Source of the DNA: Caldimicrobium sp964595655
GTDB lineage: Bacteria > Desulfobacterota > Thermodesulfobacteria > Thermodesulfobacteriales > Thermodesulfobacteriaceae
NCBI GenBank assembly: GCA_964595655.1
Contig: CAZQQV010000061.1
Span: 1 to 7,824, forward strand
DNA: 7,824 bases
Direction: 5' to 3'
The translations under genes and the position numbers were made by a program. This document shows, one piece after another, positions 6,886-7,824 of the stretch. Position 1 is the first letter of the stretch, and every line of letters starts with the position of its first letter. The notes below the pieces were generated by a model that was given only the letters and a program-made list of their open reading frames with translations, was not told where the DNA came from and did no database searches.

Positions 6886-7671
6886 TTATTTTTTTATTTT
6901 ACTTCCCTTTGGAAAATACCCAGAAGGAGCCGAAACCCCTGGATATACAAAAGAATCCTTGGCTATTAAAGTCCCTGGCTGCAAAACCGCATTACATCCC
7001 GTTTGCACTCTATCTCCAAGGATGGCCCCCATTTTTCTTAAGCCCGTTTTTATCCATTCTCCTTCTATTTGGAAGGTAATCTCTTTTTTTAAAAATTTAA
7101 GATTTGCAAGTTTTGTTCCTGCTCCAAGATTAACATCTCTTCCGAGAATACTCTCTCCCACATAGGCAAAATGAGAGGCCTTAGCTCTGCTTAAGAAAAT
7201 AGCATTTTTAGCCTCTGTAGTGTGACCAATTACAGCCCCCTTCCCTGTATAAACACTTCCTCGAATATAAGCGGAGTGTCTTATCTGGGTTCCTTCTGAA
7301 AAGTAGGAGGGCTCTTCAATATAGACATAGGGCTCAACAATTACTCCATTCTCAAAATAGATTTTTCTTCCTTTCAAAAAAGCCCCTGCCATAAGAATAG
7401 CCCCTTTAACTTCCCTATCCTTAAGATAATATTTTCCTTCCATTTTTTTTATTTCCCTAAAGGGAATAAGTTCTCCCTCTACGGTTAAAAAAAGAGTTTC
7501 TGGAAGTGGCCTTTCCAGTGGGAGAAGTCTTGGAAGTTCTGGAGTGATTTCAAAAAGAATTTCCTTAAGACTTTTTAAAATTTCCCAGGGTGGACTTTCA
7601 GCAAGAACTTTTCCTATCTTTTCGTCTTCAAGATTTTCAAAAAAGTCAGGTAGTAATTTTGGCCAAGGCAT
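6886..7671 (-). CDS. GlmU C-terminal-like left-handed beta-helix protein (putative acetyl/acyltransferase; sugar-1-P nucleotidyltransferase-related)
   Basis: A 261-residue cytoplasmic protein, first gene of the operon. Residues 1-60 (DFFENL, PPWEILKSLKEIL) and 61-110 resemble the N-terminal extension seen in bacterial UDP-GlcNAc pyrophosphorylase-like proteins; residues 112-250 are hexapeptide repeats forming a left-handed beta-helix. Compared with the GlmU acetyltransferase half, the main active-site residues appear kept: R137 in YIRGSVY, K155 in TEAKNAIF, His167 and Tyr170 in SHFAYVGES, N181 in RDVNLGAGT and N190. The Tyr after that Asn in GlmU is Leu191 here. No uridyltransferase domain is present, so a full GlmU is excluded. 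It may acetylate or acylate an amino sugar phosphate, or bind a nucleotide sugar; the substrate is unknown. An in-frame TAA two codons upstream fixes the ATG as the earliest start. There is no ribosome site, and an exact consensus promoter lies just upstream. Confidence 0.82.
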   Translation of the reverse strand: MPWPKLLPDFFENLEDEKIGKVLAESPPWEILKSLKEILFEITPELPRLLPLERPLPETLFLTVEGELIPFREIKKMEGKYYLKDREVKGAILMAGAFLKGRKIYFENGVIVEPYVYIEEPSYFSEGTQIRHSAYIRGSVYTGKGAVIGHTTEAKNAIFLSRAKASHFAYVGESILGRDVNLGAGTKLANLKFLKKEITFQIEGEWIKTGLRKMGAILGDRVQTGCNAVLQPGTLIAKDSFVYPGVSAPSGYFPKGSKIKK

Positions 7672-7711
7672 AGTTTATTGGCATTATACTCCCATAAGGT
7701 ATACTTGTCAA
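7672..7711 (-). promoter_or_regulatory. Consensus sigma-70 promoter of the nine-gene unit
   Basis: On the minus strand, TTGACA (7711-7706) and TATAAT (7688-7683) are both exact consensus, with a 17-bp spacer, the best spacing. The expected start of transcription, seven bases after the -10 box, is an A near 7676. The first ATG is at 7671, which leaves a 5' leader of about 5 nt and explains why no ribosome site is visible. A housekeeping promoter this strong suggests constitutive high transcription of the unit. Confidence 0.88.
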
Positions 7712-7732
7712 AAGAAAGTTTTGTATTAAAAT
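7705..7732 (+). promoter_or_regulatory. Probable promoter of tRNA-Arg, sharing its -35 box with the divergent promoter
   Basis: On the plus strand, TTGTCA (7705-7710, five of six consensus bases) and TAAAAT (7727-7732, five of six) are 16 bp apart. The start of transcription would be near 7739, about 9 nt before the tRNA. Its -35 box occupies practically the same bases as the -35 box of the minus-strand promoter. The AT-rich surroundings make chance matches possible, but position just before a tRNA supports it. Confidence 0.6.
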
Positions 7733-7747
7733 AAAAATTCAAGAAGT

Positions 7748-7821
7748 GCCCCTGTAGCTCAACAGGATAGAGCAGCGGACTTCTAATCCGCAGGTTGGGG
7801 GTTCGAGTCCCTCCGGGGGCG
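7748..7821 (+). tRNA. tRNA-Arg (anticodon TCT)
   Basis: A full cloverleaf of 74 nt can be folded by eye. The acceptor stem is 7748-7754 (GCCCCTG) with 7814-7820 (CGGGGGC), one T-G pair. The D arm is GCTC/GAGC, the anticodon stem GCGGA/TCCGC with loop CTTCTAA and anticodon TCT at 7782-7784, the variable loop is 5 nt, and the T arm is a GGGGG stem with TTCGAGT loop. The discriminator is G (7821). It reads AGA, a codon used often in the neighbouring genes. The three bases after the discriminator are CTT, so CCA is not encoded and must be added after transcription. The end of the transcript lies outside the window. Confidence 0.97.
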
Positions 7822-7824
7822 CTT

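Noticed and set aside
7709..7723. Inverted repeat CAAAA-5 nt-TTTTG between the divergent promoters
   Set aside because: Only 5 bp per arm and all A/T except one base; expected by chance in such sequence, so I do not call it an operator.
1..7824. CRISPR repeats, insertion sequences, toxin-antitoxin or other defence genes
   Set aside because: No direct repeat series, terminal inverted repeats, transposase or defence domains were seen; every sizeable frame belongs to a recognised family.

Overview
The window is an AT-rich, gene-dense bacterial segment. It holds one tightly packed run of nine genes on the minus strand (window positions 7671 down to 1) and a tRNA-Arg gene on the plus strand at the right edge. 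The proteins are rich in Lys, Glu, Ile and Phe, and two parvulin-like chaperones plus a Do-type HtrA protease with N-terminal export signals point to a cell with a periplasm, so a Gram-negative (diderm) bacterium. Compact genes, charged proteins and a type I dihydroorotase next to pyrB suggest a thermophile, perhaps of the Thermodesulfobacterium/Caldimicrobium kind. That placement is inference from style, not a database match.

Reading the minus-strand unit in the direction of transcription: a stand-alone left-handed beta-helix protein resembling the acetyltransferase half of GlmU (7671-6886); a secreted parvulin-type prolyl isomerase (6875-5982); a DEDDy, YprB-type 3'-5' exonuclease (6007-5462); an HtrA/DegP serine protease with two PDZ domains (5465-3987); a SurA-like chaperone whose parvulin region has decayed (3961-3077); RecO (3075-2311); a LOG-family nucleotide phosphoribohydrolase (2327-1647); aspartate carbamoyltransferase PyrB (1644-715); and the first 236 codons of dihydroorotase PyrC (710-1), cut by the window edge. 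Neighbouring genes overlap by up to 26 nt or are separated by at most 25 nt, so the run is probably one operon. No stretch of more than 80 bases lacks a gene.

The 76-bp gap between the unit and the tRNA is the regulatory centre of the window. On the minus strand it carries an exact consensus sigma-70 promoter (TTGACA, 17-bp spacer, TATAAT) whose predicted start lies only about 5 nt before the first ATG, so the mRNA would be nearly leaderless. On the plus strand a near-consensus promoter for the tRNA uses practically the same bases as its -35 box. A second, weaker internal promoter may serve htrA.

Functionally the unit mixes envelope protein quality control (PpiC, HtrA, SurA-like), a sugar-acyl/acetyltransferase-like enzyme possibly linked to cell-envelope precursors, DNA repair (exonuclease, RecO) and nucleotide metabolism (LOG, PyrB, PyrC). 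I see no mobile element, CRISPR array, phage gene or defence system, and nothing that amounts to a clearly new system. The best leads are the shared -35 divergent promoter, the near-leaderless first gene, the pseudo-parvulin and the stand-alone GlmU-like domain.
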